DNA from: Labilibaculum sp. DW002 | GTDB taxonomy: Bacteria > Bacteroidota > Bacteroidia > Bacteroidales > Marinifilaceae | Direction of reading: 5' to 3' | Length of the DNA: 64,000 bases | NCBI RefSeq assembly: GCF_029029525.1 | Contig: NZ_JAKJSC010000001.1 | Location: 1,736,001-1,800,000, forward strand | The notes under the pieces: model-generated | The model's input: the letters and a program-made list of their open reading frames with translations, nothing else | Database searches by the model: none | What the model was told of the DNA's origin: nothing | In this document: in pieces, positions 36,177-45,086 of the stretch | Layout: every line of letters begins with the position of its first letter | Numbering within the stretch: the stretch's first letter is position 1 | Made by a program: the position numbers and the translations under genes

Positions 36177-37487
36177 TTAGTCTTTTAACACTTTCATAAT
36201 GGCTTTTGCTTTTAACATGCATTCTTCGTATTCCTTTTCAGGCTTGGACTGCATCGTGATTGCACCACCAACCATAAACGAAAGATAATCATCTTTAGCG
36301 TTATATTGTATGCTTCTAATCACAACATTAAAATCAAAATCGGCATCAGGAGTGATATAACCAACAGCCGCTGAAAACAAACCTCTCTTAGCCACCTCGT
36401 ATTTCTCAATCAATTTCATGGCACGAACTTTAGGGGCTCCCGTCATCGATCCCATAGGAAAGCTATGCTTTATGCAATCGACAAAATGTTTATCTTTCCT
36501 CAAGTCTGAAACCACAGTAGATATCATTTGATGTACCTGAGGAAAGGTATATATACCACAAAGCTCCTCAACTTTCACTGTTCCTTTGGCTGCTGTTCTC
36601 GACAAATCGTTTCGAACCAGATCTACTATCATGATATTTTCAGCTCTTTCTTTAGGATCGGTAAACAAATGCTCTTTTATCTGTTGATCTTCCTCTTGTG
36701 TTTTACCTCTTTTTGCAGTGCCTTTAATTGGCTGTGATATAATTTTCTTACCTACCTTTTTAATGTACCTCTCAGGACTAGCGGATAACAGAAATTTATT
36801 GCCCATGCAGTACAGACAGGAATAAGGAGTTGGCGAAACCTGCATTAATTTACGATAGGTTTGTCGTGGTCGAATGTAAGCTTCTTCTACATAAAACTCC
36901 TGACAAAAATTTACTTCGTAAATATCACCCAAACGGATGTGGTCTTTCAATTGCTGAACAGCAGTTAAATATTCATCCCTGCTAATACGTGAATTAATTT
37001 CAGCTACGCTTACTTTCTTCTCTTCAGGAATATCAAAAGCTTGAAGATTCTTCATTAAATCATAAATTTCCTCTTCTGTAAATTCCTCATCGAAATAGCG
37101 AACTTGTAAAGTATCAACATCTAATATGAAAACCCAACGCGGACGAAAAAAATTCATACTTGGCATGTCCAGTCCATCTAAATTAGCCGAACTTAAATTC
37201 TCAATCTCGTTTTTAAGATCGTAACCCAAATAGCCAAACCACCAATCTTTTGCATGATCAAGCTCTTTTTTAAAGGTTTCAAAACAATCTTTCTCTGGTT
37301 CAATAAGCTGAAGAGAATCAATACCTGCAACTAGTTCGTATGAATTATATTCCTTTTTTGAATTTGCTTTTTTATTTACATCATGACTGTCAAGTACAGC
37401 AATTCGATCAAATTTCTTACTCCACAACAACAACTGCTGCTTAAACTCAACTGTATTTGAAATATGAAAACTTAGGATTTTACGCAT
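36177..37487 (-). CDS. pabB: Aminodeoxychorismate synthase component I
   Basis: 436 residues of the chorismate-binding family. It has PIKGTAKRG, where the Lys is the catalytic nucleophile of PabB; anthranilate synthases have Ala there. Other family segments are DIYEVNFCQEF, LLSASPERYI, RAENIMIVDLVRNDL, PMGSMTGAPK and SAAVGYITPDADFDFNVVIRS. With a PabA amidotransferase it makes 4-amino-4-deoxychorismate for folate. No pabA or pabC is adjacent; the partner must be elsewhere. It forms an operon with tilS. Confidence 0.9.
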   Translation of the reverse strand: MRKILSFHISNTVEFKQQLLLWSKKFDRIAVLDSHDVNKKANSKKEYNSYELVAGIDSLQLIEPEKDCFETFKKELDHAKDWWFGYLGYDLKNEIENLSSANLDGLDMPSMNFFRPRWVFILDVDTLQVRYFDEEFTEEEIYDLMKNLQAFDIPEEKKVSVAEINSRISRDEYLTAVQQLKDHIRLGDIYEVNFCQEFYVEEAYIRPRQTYRKLMQVSPTPYSCLYCMGNKFLLSASPERYIKKVGKKIISQPIKGTAKRGKTQEEDQQIKEHLFTDPKERAENIMIVDLVRNDLSRTAAKGTVKVEELCGIYTFPQVHQMISTVVSDLRKDKHFVDCIKHSFPMGSMTGAPKVRAMKLIEKYEVAKRGLFSAAVGYITPDADFDFNVVIRSIQYNAKDDYLSFMVGGAITMQSKPEKEYEECMLKAKAIMKVLKD

Positions 37488-37571
37488 GGCGCAAATTTAA
37501 GGAAAAGATGCTTAGAATATCATCTCTTCTGCAAAATAGAAGAAATTTTCAGCAGTGTCATGAACTAAAGA

Positions 37572-38024
37572 TTAATCTATCGTTTCTTCCTTCACCATAC
37601 TGAAAGAAAAACCTTTGTCATCCTCTCCCAACACATTAATATGAATTTCCTGTTCTGAGAATTTCTTGTATTGAATTTTTTGAGGAAAGTCGTGCTTCTT
37701 ATTTTCAAAGGAGAAACAAGAATCTATTGATTCATTTAAGGTGAAACTGACAGTTGCTCCTTCATTTTGATTGGAAACAGTTGCGCGATAAACAATCGAT
37801 CCATTCTCGAATACAATCTGAAGTGTTTCTGAAACCTTCTTTTCCTCATCAATCAATTTATAGGAATAACCTTTTAGTTCGCTCGTACTAACTCGTTCCC
37901 AAACTTCATAGCTCTCTTTATCTTCGACTTTCCAGGTTCCTTCGAAAAATTCAAGATTCGATAATGGATTTTGCTGGCAAGAAATAGCAAGTAGACTTAG
38001 TACTGTGATTATTAGTGATTTCAT
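37572..38024 (-). CDS. Lipoprotein of the DUF6265 type
   Basis: 150 residues with a lipoprotein signal (VLSLLAISC, Cys16). The mature domain has FEGTWKVED, YEVWERVS, SELKGYSYKL and KKHDFPQKIQY, which match the small lipocalin-like beta-barrel family DUF6265 common in Bacteroidota. Function is unknown. It stands alone on the minus strand between pabB and the quinone oxidoreductase. Confidence 0.75.
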   Translation of the reverse strand: MKSLIITVLSLLAISCQQNPLSNLEFFEGTWKVEDKESYEVWERVSTSELKGYSYKLIDEEKKVSETLQIVFENGSIVYRATVSNQNEGATVSFTLNESIDSCFSFENKKHDFPQKIQYKKFSEQEIHINVLGEDDKGFSFSMVKEETID

Positions 38025-38119
38025 ATTATATCTATTCTAGAGTATTATTGTCCTTATCTAAAGATTATTTCAATCTTAATACCCTACCAATATAGAAATC
38101 TTTTTATTCACTCATATCA

Positions 38120-38147
38120 AAAAAGGCAACCATATAGGCTGCCTTTA
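38120..38147 (-). terminator. Terminator of the YhdH-type reductase gene, copy 1 of a repeated hairpin
   Basis: AAAGGCA ... TGCCTTT hairpin. The 28-base unit recurs at 39620-39647 with one mismatch, in the same orientation. Confidence 0.7.
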
Positions 38148-38170
38148 CTATTCAAATAGAATTGAAATAT

Positions 38171-39169
38171 CTATAATTTCACAATTACTCGACCTCGGCT
38201 TTTCTTTGTCAACATTAAATCGATATAGGTAGCTAACTCTTCTAAGGATGATTCTATTACCTGTTCTTTATTATTGTATACATTCCATTCTGAAGCTAAT
38301 TTATCCCAAACTTTTTGACGTAGCTCCATCGGACAATTTTGAGAATCGATACCAATTAAACTGATTCCTCTAAGTATATACGGATAAACGGTACCATCCA
38401 AATCACCAGATCCGATATTACCACAACAAGTTACATTTCCCATTGGTTGACAAGCTTTGATAAGAGTAGAAAGCACATTTCCTCCAACCACATCAATTGC
38501 TCCCGCCCAAAGTGGCTTCAACAATGGTCTTCCTGATTGATCATCGGAAATTTCACGAGAAATTCTTGAAGCAGCTCCTAGTTCATGTAATTCCTTTTCG
38601 CCCCCATCATTTTCAGAGGTCGCAGCAATTACTTCAAAACCTAAGGATGATAGAATAGCAATTGCAATACTTCCTACTCCTCCTAAAGCACCTGTAACAA
38701 CAACAGGTCCCATTTCGGGTGTTTGCCCGGCAGATAACAAACGTTCAACCGATAAACCAGCTGTAAAACCAGCCGTACCATAAATCATAGCCTGCTTCAG
38801 ACTTAAATTCTGAGGCTTACGAACCACCCAATCTGCAGGAACACGAATGTATTCGCCAAATCCACCATCAGTGTTCATTCCTAAGTCGTAAGAGGTCACA
38901 ATAACCTCATCACCAATCTTGAACTTTTCACTAGTTGAATGTTCTACAATTCCAGAAGCATCGATTCCTGGTGTATGTGGATACTTTCTCGTTACGCCTT
39001 TGTTTCCAGCAACTGAAAGTGCATCTTTAAAATTTAAAGAAGAGTACTTCACATTCACGATCACCTCACCTTCCGGAAGATCTTCAATTTTCCGCTTCTC
39101 AATTCGTCTAATGAATTTGCCTTCTTGTTCGTAAATTCGTAGTGCTTTAAATTCTCTTTTGCTATCCAT
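38171..39169 (-). CDS. YhdH/AcuI-type zinc-free alcohol dehydrogenase (acrylyl-CoA reductase/quinone oxidoreductase)
   Basis: 332 residues of the medium-chain reductase superfamily. The GroES-like half has YSSLNFKDALSVAGNKG and HTPGIDASGIVE; the NADPH-binding Rossmann half has VVVTGALGGVGSIAIAIL. The absence of zinc ligands and the overall pattern match the YhdH/YhfP group, of which AcuI reduces acryloyl-CoA to propionyl-CoA. It is divergent from an HxlR-family regulator, with an operator-like palindrome at its promoter, so it is probably induced by an electrophile. Acryloyl-CoA fits the propionyl-CoA theme of the window, but the quinone reductase role cannot be excluded. Confidence 0.88.
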   Translation of the reverse strand: MDSKREFKALRIYEQEGKFIRRIEKRKIEDLPEGEVIVNVKYSSLNFKDALSVAGNKGVTRKYPHTPGIDASGIVEHSTSEKFKIGDEVIVTSYDLGMNTDGGFGEYIRVPADWVVRKPQNLSLKQAMIYGTAGFTAGLSVERLLSAGQTPEMGPVVVTGALGGVGSIAIAILSSLGFEVIAATSENDGGEKELHELGAASRISREISDDQSGRPLLKPLWAGAIDVVGGNVLSTLIKACQPMGNVTCCGNIGSGDLDGTVYPYILRGISLIGIDSQNCPMELRQKVWDKLASEWNVYNNKEQVIESSLEELATYIDLMLTKKSRGRVIVKL

Positions 39170-39200
39170 TTCTTATCCTAATTAAATTCTTATCTTGCAA

Positions 39201-39231
39201 CAAAGCTACAAGCATTTATATTATTAATCAA
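39201..39231 (-). promoter_or_regulatory. Promoter of the YhdH-type reductase gene
   Basis: On the minus strand TTG (39231-39229), 20 bases, TAGCTTTG (39208-39201); about 32 bases upstream of the start codon at 39169. Confidence 0.65.
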
Positions 39232-39234
39232 GAA

Positions 39235-39254
39235 CTTACACTTTGTAAGCTTAC
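39235..39254. promoter_or_regulatory. Operator-like palindromes for the HxlR regulator
   Basis: CTTAC-ACTTT-GTAAG (39235-39249) overlaps GTAAGCTTAC (39245-39254), so three alternating half-sites are present. The spacing TTAC-N5-GTAA resembles, as I recall it, sites bound by DUF24/HxlR regulators of Bacillus. It abuts the -33 element of the reductase promoter. Confidence 0.55.
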
Positions 39255-39305
39255 TAACATTTTGTTCGGTTTTACTGATTATCAGCACATAAAAACTTTT
39301 GTAAT

Positions 39306-39620
39306 TTGAAAAAAGGCAATTGTCCAATTGATACATTCATCAATTTCGTTAAAGGAAAGCGGAAAGCAACCATTATTTTGCACCTAATGCAAAGTACGAA
39401 GCGGTACAACGAATTGTTAAAGCTTCTGCCTGATATAAGCGACCGAATGCTAAGTAAAAACCTAAAAGAACTGGAAGAAGATGGGATCATCAGCCGAAAG
39501 GTTTATCCGGAAGTTCCACCTAAAGTAGAATACAGTCTTACCGATTTGGGAAAAGAAATTCATCCAATTTTAAAAGCCATGTTTTTAGGTGGTAGAAGGT
39601 TTGAAAAATTGATGGAATAA
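39306..39620 (+). CDS. HxlR-family (DUF24) transcriptional regulator
   Basis: 104 residues, a winged-helix MarR-like repressor, starting at TTG 39306. The N-terminal NCPID places a cysteine at position 6, the redox/electrophile-sensing cysteine position of YodB/HypR-type members. The recognition helix region is RMLSKNLKELEEDGII, followed by the wing (PPKVEYSLTDLG). It is divergent from the YhdH-type reductase with a palindrome between them, so local control of that gene by thiol modification is likely. The TTG start is the only start that keeps Cys6 and the full domain; no better ATG exists upstream. Confidence 0.87.
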   Translation: MKKGNCPIDTFINFVKGKRKATIILHLMQSTKRYNELLKLLPDISDRMLSKNLKELEEDGIISRKVYPEVPPKVEYSLTDLGKEIHPILKAMFLGGRRFEKLME

Positions 39621-39647
39621 AAAAGGCAACCATATCGGCTGCCTTTC
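39620..39647. terminator. Bidirectional terminator between hxlR-type gene and pepT, copy 2 of a repeated hairpin
   Basis: AAAGGCA ... TGCCTTT hairpin matching the one at 38120-38147 at 27 of 28 positions. It touches the stop of the regulator and faces the end of pepT. Confidence 0.7.
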
Positions 39648-39668
39648 CTTATAATATATAGTAAAAAC

Positions 39669-40895
39669 TTAACGCTTAGAAATCAAATCAACAACTTTTA
39701 AAATCACATCTACAGCTTTCTGCATAGAATCTACTGGTACATATTCAAATCGTCCATGAAAATTGTGTCCTCCTGCAAAAATATTTGGGCAAGGTAAACC
39801 CATATATGATAAGCGGCTACCATCAGTGCCGCCACGAATAGGCACAACCATAGGTGTAACGCCAACATCTTTCATCGCTTGTTCTGCGATATCAACAATA
39901 TACTTTACAGGTTCAACCTTTTCGCGCATATTAAAGTATTGATCTTTCATCTGAATTGAAACACTGTCTTCGCCATATTTAGCACAAAGATCAGAACAAA
40001 TAGCTTCAAATTTATTTTTACGACCATTGTAAGCTTCCATATCAAAATCACGAATGATATATTGAAGTTTAGAATTTTCAACAGATCCTTCCATACCCAG
40101 AAGATGATAGAAGCCTTCGTAATTTTCTGTTTTCTCAGGTACTTCATCTTTTGGCAATTGCCCTGCAAACTCTTGCATAATATGCATCGAATTTATCAGT
40201 TTATCTTTCGCCATTCCCGGATGCACATTACGTCCTTTAAAAGAAACCTCCGCATAAGCTGCATTAAAGTTCTCAAATTGCAATTCTCCAATTTCACCTC
40301 CATCCAAAGTGTACGCGAAATCAGCTCCAAATTTTTTAACATTAAAATAATCTGCTCCTTGACCTATTTCCTCATCAGGAGTGAAACCGATATGAACAGG
40401 GCCATGCTTAATTTCAGGATGATGAATTAAATACTCAACAGCGGTCATAATTTCAGCAACCCCAGCCTTATCATCTGCACCAAGTAAAGTGGTTCCGTCA
40501 GTTGTAATCAGCGTTTGCCCTTTATACATTTTCAAATCAGGAAAATCACTAACTTTCATTACGATATTTTCTTCCTGATTAAGTATAATATCATTTCCGT
40601 CGTAATTTTCAACGAATTGAGGTTTTACATTTTTCCCCGTAAAATCGGGACTTGTATCCATATGAGCTACAAAACCCACAGTTGGCACTTCTTTTTCGAT
40701 ATTCGATGGCAACACTGCCATCACATAGCCATTCTCGTCTAAAGAAACCTGGCTCATTCCCATCTCCTCAAGTTCTTTAACTAATTCTTTAGCAAGAACC
40801 ATTTGTCCAGGTGTACTTGGAGTCAATCCTGTTTGTGTATCAGATTCAGTATCAAACTGAACGTATTTTATAAATTTATCTACTACAGCAGTCAT
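39669..40895 (-). CDS. pepT: Peptidase T (tripeptide aminopeptidase)
   Basis: 408 residues of metallopeptidase family M20B. It removes the N-terminal residue of tripeptides in the cytoplasm. The dinuclear zinc site is visible in VGFVAHMDTSPDF, TTLLGADDKAGVAE, FTPDEEIGQGAD and TLDGGEIGEL, and the late IRGGTDGSRLS and AGGHNFHGRFEY complete it. It is monocistronic. Confidence 0.95.
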   Translation of the reverse strand: MTAVVDKFIKYVQFDTESDTQTGLTPSTPGQMVLAKELVKELEEMGMSQVSLDENGYVMAVLPSNIEKEVPTVGFVAHMDTSPDFTGKNVKPQFVENYDGNDIILNQEENIVMKVSDFPDLKMYKGQTLITTDGTTLLGADDKAGVAEIMTAVEYLIHHPEIKHGPVHIGFTPDEEIGQGADYFNVKKFGADFAYTLDGGEIGELQFENFNAAYAEVSFKGRNVHPGMAKDKLINSMHIMQEFAGQLPKDEVPEKTENYEGFYHLLGMEGSVENSKLQYIIRDFDMEAYNGRKNKFEAICSDLCAKYGEDSVSIQMKDQYFNMREKVEPVKYIVDIAEQAMKDVGVTPMVVPIRGGTDGSRLSYMGLPCPNIFAGGHNFHGRFEYVPVDSMQKAVDVILKVVDLISKR

Positions 40896-40951
40896 TGGTG
40901 TGTTTTAATCTATTAAATTTTAGAAATGCAAGGCAAATCAATATCTAAATA

Positions 40952-40978
40952 AAAACGCTCCAAAATTTGAAGCGTTTA
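40952..40978 (-). terminator. Terminator of the leftward gene ending at 41053
   Basis: AAACGCT ... AGCGTTT stem with a short loop; T-rich on the minus strand. Confidence 0.6.
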
Positions 40979-41052
40979 CAATATTACGAAATTGATCGAT
41001 TAATCAGAATAGATTCGATTACGAATAACATTCTAAATTAGACTCAGCTCAG

Positions 41053-41736
41053 CTAAACATCGTCAGACTTAAACTGGAAGCCCAAACGTTTACCTGTTTT
41101 AATTTTTGAATTCTGAATTTTTTCGAACATTTGCGCTACCGACATAATTTTCACATTATCATATGGTGGAACCAATAAATCAAAATTTAAAGAGTAATTA
41201 ATAGCTGTCTCAACTATGTTTCGAAGATTATCAGAATCTGCTTTTGTTACTGACAAATCTGCTTGAAGCAGTCCTAATTGTCTTTTTCCTTCGACGATAT
41301 AATGGTTTTCCTGATTGATGAAAATACGTGCCACCAAATATCCCAAATCCTCTGAACGTTTAAACTTAAATGAATCGGATAGAAAATTATAGATATTAAT
41401 AATACCTGAATAAGCATTATTAGGATTGTGTTTCACATAGTCTTTTTGCCAAACAGCATGGTCGCGATCGAACTGAAAAACGTTAGAGTACATACTAAAT
41501 ACTAATATATCCGAAGCAATTTTGATCTGGTATTCAAATTCGCCTTTGTCTTCAAAATCCAAAAGAATATTTTCATCAACCTCACCTAATTCTGAATTGT
41601 ATTCTTCAATTAGGTTCTTAACTACAATTCGTAATTCTTCAAATACCACTTGCGTATTTTTATAAACAACTTGCTTTAAGGATGCTTTATCCATAATGGT
41701 TGAGAGAATTGCCGCTTTGGTGTTTAGTATGTTCAT
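41053..41736 (-). CDS. Cytoplasmic protein of unknown function
   Basis: 227 residues from the ATG at 41736 (MNILNTKAAIL); the frame extends further to 41784, but that stretch runs into the proS terminator. No signal peptide or clear membrane segment is seen. The protein is acidic with long helices, and contains FDRDHAVWQKDYVKHNP and KRSEDLGYLVARIFINQENH. I do not recognise a family; similar proteins are probably present in other Bacteroidota. It follows proS on the same strand after a terminator. Confidence 0.7.
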   Translation of the reverse strand: MNILNTKAAILSTIMDKASLKQVVYKNTQVVFEELRIVVKNLIEEYNSELGEVDENILLDFEDKGEFEYQIKIASDILVFSMYSNVFQFDRDHAVWQKDYVKHNPNNAYSGIINIYNFLSDSFKFKRSEDLGYLVARIFINQENHYIVEGKRQLGLLQADLSVTKADSDNLRNIVETAINYSLNFDLLVPPYDNVKIMSVAQMFEKIQNSKIKTGKRLGFQFKSDDV

Positions 41737-41770
41737 TGTACGTATGTTTAAATATGAATAGTAAATATAC

Positions 41771-41804
41771 AAAAAAACAGCCATCAGAAAACTGATGGCT
41801 GTTT
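41771..41804 (-). terminator. Terminator of proS
   Basis: AACAGCCATCAG ... CTGATGGCTGTT with A and T runs, 28 bases past the proS stop. Confidence 0.9.
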
Positions 41805-41831
41805 GATATTATATCTATTTTTCCATCGTTA

Positions 41832-43307
41832 TTAATATGATTTTGCAAATACAACACGTTGTTTCGATGGCTTACCTGTAACCATACAAACGCCTTCTTC
41901 CTCTTCATTATCAAAAGGAATACAACGAATTGTTGCTTTTGTTTCACTCTGAATTTTTTCTTCTGTTTCAGTTGTACCATCCCAGTGTGCCAAGAAAAAC
42001 CCTGTCTTCGTTTCCAACAATTCTTTGAATTCTTCGTACGAATCAACCTTTGTTGTTTTCTCTGCTCTGAAATCAAGTGCTTTTTGGAAAATAGTATTCT
42101 GAATTTCTTCAAGAAGGTTCTCAATCATATCTTCAACACCATCAACAGCAACCGTCTCCTTGGTCAAAGTATCACGACGTGCTAATTCAACTGTACCATT
42201 CTCTAAGTCACGTGCGCCCATAGCTAAACGCAATGGTACACCTTTCAATTCATACTCAGCAAATTTCCAACCTGGCTTACGGTTATCACTATCATCAAAC
42301 TTAACAGAAATACCTTTAGCTTTAAGTTTTGCAACTAGAGGATCAATCACCTCTGCTAGTTTAGCTAATTCAGGTTCCTTACGATATATAGGTACAATTA
42401 CAACTTGAATTGGAGCCAATTTTGGGGGCAAAACTAAACCATGATCATCTGAATGGGCCATAACTAATGCTCCCATCAAACGAGTTGATACACCCCAAGA
42501 TGTTGCCCAAACGAAATCTTCTTTACCTTCTTTATTAGCAAACTTCACATCAAATGCCTTAGCAAAATTCTGACCTAAAAAGTGAGAGGTTCCAGCCTGA
42601 AGTGCTTTCCCATCCTGCATTAAAGCTTCAATACAATAGGTATCTAATGCTCCTGCAAAACGCTCAGATTCTGTCTTTCTACCTTTCAATACAGGTACAG
42701 CCATCCAATCCTCAGCAAAATCACCATATACATTAATCATTTGCTCTGTTTCATCCAGTGCTTCTTTCTCTGTTGCATGAGCAGTATGACCTTCTTGCCA
42801 AAGGAACTCTGCAGTACGTAGGAATAAACGTGTACGCATCTCCCAACGCACGACATTCGCCCACTGATTAACTAAAATTGGCAAATCGCGATACGATTGA
42901 ATCCAGTTCTTGTAAGTATTCCAAATAATTGTTTCAGAAGTTGGTCGAATGATTAATTCTTCTTCCAAACGTGCCTCAGGATCTACAACCACACCTTTAC
43001 CATCGGGATCATTTTTCAAACGATAATGGGTTACAACTGCACATTCTTTTGCAAAACCATCAACATGATCAGCTTCCTTACTTAGAAAAGACTTAGGAAT
43101 TAAAAGAGGAAAATAAGCATTTTGATGTCCGGTTTCTTTAAACTTTCCATCAAGTACTGCTTGCATTTTTTCCCAGATAGCATAGCCATATGGTTTAATT
43201 ACCATACAACCTCTAACTGCAGAATTCTCTGCCAGATCAGCTTTAATTACTAGGTCGTTATACCATTGCGAATAATTTTCGCTTCTACTGGTTAAAACTT
43301 TTGCCAT
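41832..43307 (-). CDS. proS: Prolyl-tRNA synthetase, archaeal/eukaryotic-type
   Basis: 491 residues, class II synthetase without the editing insertion of the long bacterial form. Class II motif 2 lies around [24 protein letters not shown] and motif 3 at [19 protein letters not shown]. The anticodon-binding domain follows ([10 protein letters not shown] onward). The C-terminal zinc-like domain ends in an exposed tyrosine (VVFAKSY), a hallmark of the archaeal-type enzyme. A TACTTTTG element at 43369-43362 on the minus strand may be its -7 box. Confidence 0.95.
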   Translation of the reverse strand: MAKVLTSRSENYSQWYNDLVIKADLAENSAVRGCMVIKPYGYAIWEKMQAVLDGKFKETGHQNAYFPLLIPKSFLSKEADHVDGFAKECAVVTHYRLKNDPDGKGVVVDPEARLEEELIIRPTSETIIWNTYKNWIQSYRDLPILVNQWANVVRWEMRTRLFLRTAEFLWQEGHTAHATEKEALDETEQMINVYGDFAEDWMAVPVLKGRKTESERFAGALDTYCIEALMQDGKALQAGTSHFLGQNFAKAFDVKFANKEGKEDFVWATSWGVSTRLMGALVMAHSDDHGLVLPPKLAPIQVVIVPIYRKEPELAKLAEVIDPLVAKLKAKGISVKFDDSDNRKPGWKFAEYELKGVPLRLAMGARDLENGTVELARRDTLTKETVAVDGVEDMIENLLEEIQNTIFQKALDFRAEKTTKVDSYEEFKELLETKTGFFLAHWDGTTETEEKIQSETKATIRCIPFDNEEEEGVCMVTGKPSKQRVVFAKSY

Positions 43308-43408
43308 TTTATATTGTTTTGGTATAGTATTTGCTATTTTTAGGGTGAATTAAATTCTTTACAAAAGTAAAAAATAATCTTAGATAATTCATTATTGGAG
43401 GACATGCG

Positions 43409-44977
43409 ATGAAAACCTATTTCAAAATTCTATTAATTACAGCTCTCTTTGCAACTAGTTGCTCCCCTTCTTACATGGGATCAGCAGTTTATGAAGATGA
43501 CATTTATTACAACCCTAACCAAGCTCCCTTAATTGTTCAAAAGGTAGAAGCTAAAAGCCCTGCAGTTAAAAAAGCCAATACCTTGGCTCCTGCTACAGCA
43601 AACCAATCGACAACAAAAATCGAACCAACATCGGTTTCTGATAATGTAGATGATCGGAATTTTGCTGAACTACAAAAAAAATACACCGAAATATTAAATG
43701 ATGATTCAATTGAAAATATTGACACATTAATTTATGAAGGTGATTCTGGTTACTATCTTGGTGGATTTGACGGATCGGATAGAGATCGAGAAGAAGCAGA
43801 ACGCTTACGTCAAATGTATCCTCAAGGATTTGGTTATAACAACAGCGGTTACAATACTGCAATGTGGTTAGCTGGAGACCCTGACTGGAATGTTTATGTA
43901 GATGGATATAATGTTTGGTGGACACCAACTTGGTTCAATCGTAACTACAATAGCTATAACTATTCCACCATACGATATGGAAACTCATTTGCCTATAATT
44001 ATGGTTGGGGAGCTGGAGACAGTTGGTATTGGGATCTATCTTTCGGATGGGGGTATCCTCATTATTCATACGGACACTATGGTCATTATGGTCATGGATA
44101 TTACGGACACCATGGCTACTATGGTAGTTACTATGGACACTACAATAATCACTATGGACATAGCAACTATTATCGAAATAGAAACTATACCAGAACAACT
44201 GACCGTTATGGTAACCGTCGAGCGTCTACGTATAAGCCAACTGGAACAAGTGCTTCAGGAAGTAGTCGTGTAGCAACATCGAACAGAAGAACCTCAATAG
44301 CTAACAGTACCAAAGCTGGTGTTTCTACTTCAACTCGCAGATCAAGCGCTTCAATTAGCGACGATGCTAGAAGAAGTAAAGCTGCAGCTCGATACAGTAC
44401 TAGAAGTTCTTATGGAAGTACTAAAGCAAGCCAAAGCAATAGTGCAACAAGAAGATCGAATTTTGGCATATCAACCAGAACAAATGGATCTAGTTACAGA
44501 AATGGAACACAAAGTTCGACAAGATCTAATTATAACAATGGGAATCAACGAAGAAACTCCTATTCAACTGGGAATAGAACAAACTCTCAAACAAATAGAA
44601 ATTCTTATTCAAATACAAGAAGAAGTACTTCGCCAAGCTATAATAAGCCAAAAACGAACTCAAGACCTTCTTATAACAAATCGTCAAACACAAGAAGTTC
44701 TACTTATTCAAAATCAGGCACAAGGTCTAATTACTCTAAAGTAAAGAGTAGTTCAACCAGAACGAAACCTACATACAAATCAGGTTCGTCGAGATCAAAT
44801 AAATCTTACAATAGCGGAAGTTCTAATAGATCATCTGGCTCTTCTTATCGATCATCTGGTAGCTCAAGTAGATCTTCAGGTTCATCGTACCGTTCTTCGG
44901 GAAGCTCTAGATCAACTAAGAGTAGCTCATCTAGTTCTTCCAATAACTCAAGTAGAAGATCTACAGGTAGAAGGTAA
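43409..44977 (+). CDS. Low-complexity lipoprotein rich in Tyr/Gly/His and Ser/Arg
   Basis: 522 residues. Lipoprotein signal ending LFATSC (Cys18). Residues 25-130 are ordinary acidic sequence. Residues 135-215 are rich in Trp, Tyr and Asn. Residues 216-255 are a tandem array of Tyr-Gly-His units (for example YGHYGHYGHGYYGHHGYYG). Residues 270-522 are a disordered Ser/Arg/Thr/Asn tract with short repeats such as SSGSSYRSSGSSSRSSGS. It is probably a surface or periplasmic structural or metal-binding protein anchored by lipid. A strong GGAGG-like site precedes the start. An outer-membrane protein gene follows after 109 bases. No family is recognised for the full length. Confidence 0.8.
   Translation: MKTYFKILLITALFATSCSPSYMGSAVYEDDIYYNPNQAPLIVQKVEAKSPAVKKANTLAPATANQSTTKIEPTSVSDNVDDRNFAELQKKYTEILNDDSIENIDTLIYEGDSGYYLGGFDGSDRDREEAERLRQMYPQGFGYNNSGYNTAMWLAGDPDWNVYVDGYNVWWTPTWFNRNYNSYNYSTIRYGNSFAYNYGWGAGDSWYWDLSFGWGYPHYSYGHYGHYGHGYYGHHGYYGSYYGHYNNHYGHSNYYRNRNYTRTTDRYGNRRASTYKPTGTSASGSSRVATSNRRTSIANSTKAGVSTSTRRSSASISDDARRSKAAARYSTRSSYGSTKASQSNSATRRSNFGISTRTNGSSYRNGTQSSTRSNYNNGNQRRNSYSTGNRTNSQTNRNSYSNTRRSTSPSYNKPKTNSRPSYNKSSNTRSSTYSKSGTRSNYSKVKSSSTRTKPTYKSGSSRSNKSYNSGSSNRSSGSSYRSSGSSSRSSGSSYRSSGSSRSTKSSSSSSSNNSSRRSTGRR
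44060..44172 (+). repeat. Degenerate tandem repeat encoding Tyr-Gly-His units
   Basis: Repeated TAY-GGN-CAY codons with synonymous variation, inside the low-complexity lipoprotein gene. The variation in third positions argues for selection on the protein and against recent DNA slippage. Confidence 0.7.
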
Positions 44978-45086
44978 TTTACTTACAAAAATGGAAAATG
45001 TCCTCCATAAGTAATAAATAGAACGCTAATAATTCTGTAAAACAGTCACAATAAGGATTACAGATTTAAATCTAAATTTAACGAAA

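Noticed and set aside
44060-44172. Possible CRISPR-like or minisatellite array
   Set aside because: The unit is a codon repeat (Tyr-Gly-His) without spacers, inside a gene.
43593-44744. Several long alternative frames on both strands across the low-complexity lipoprotein
   Set aside because: They arise from biased, repetitive codons of the real gene, are rich in His/Met or Gln/Leu, and lack start signals.
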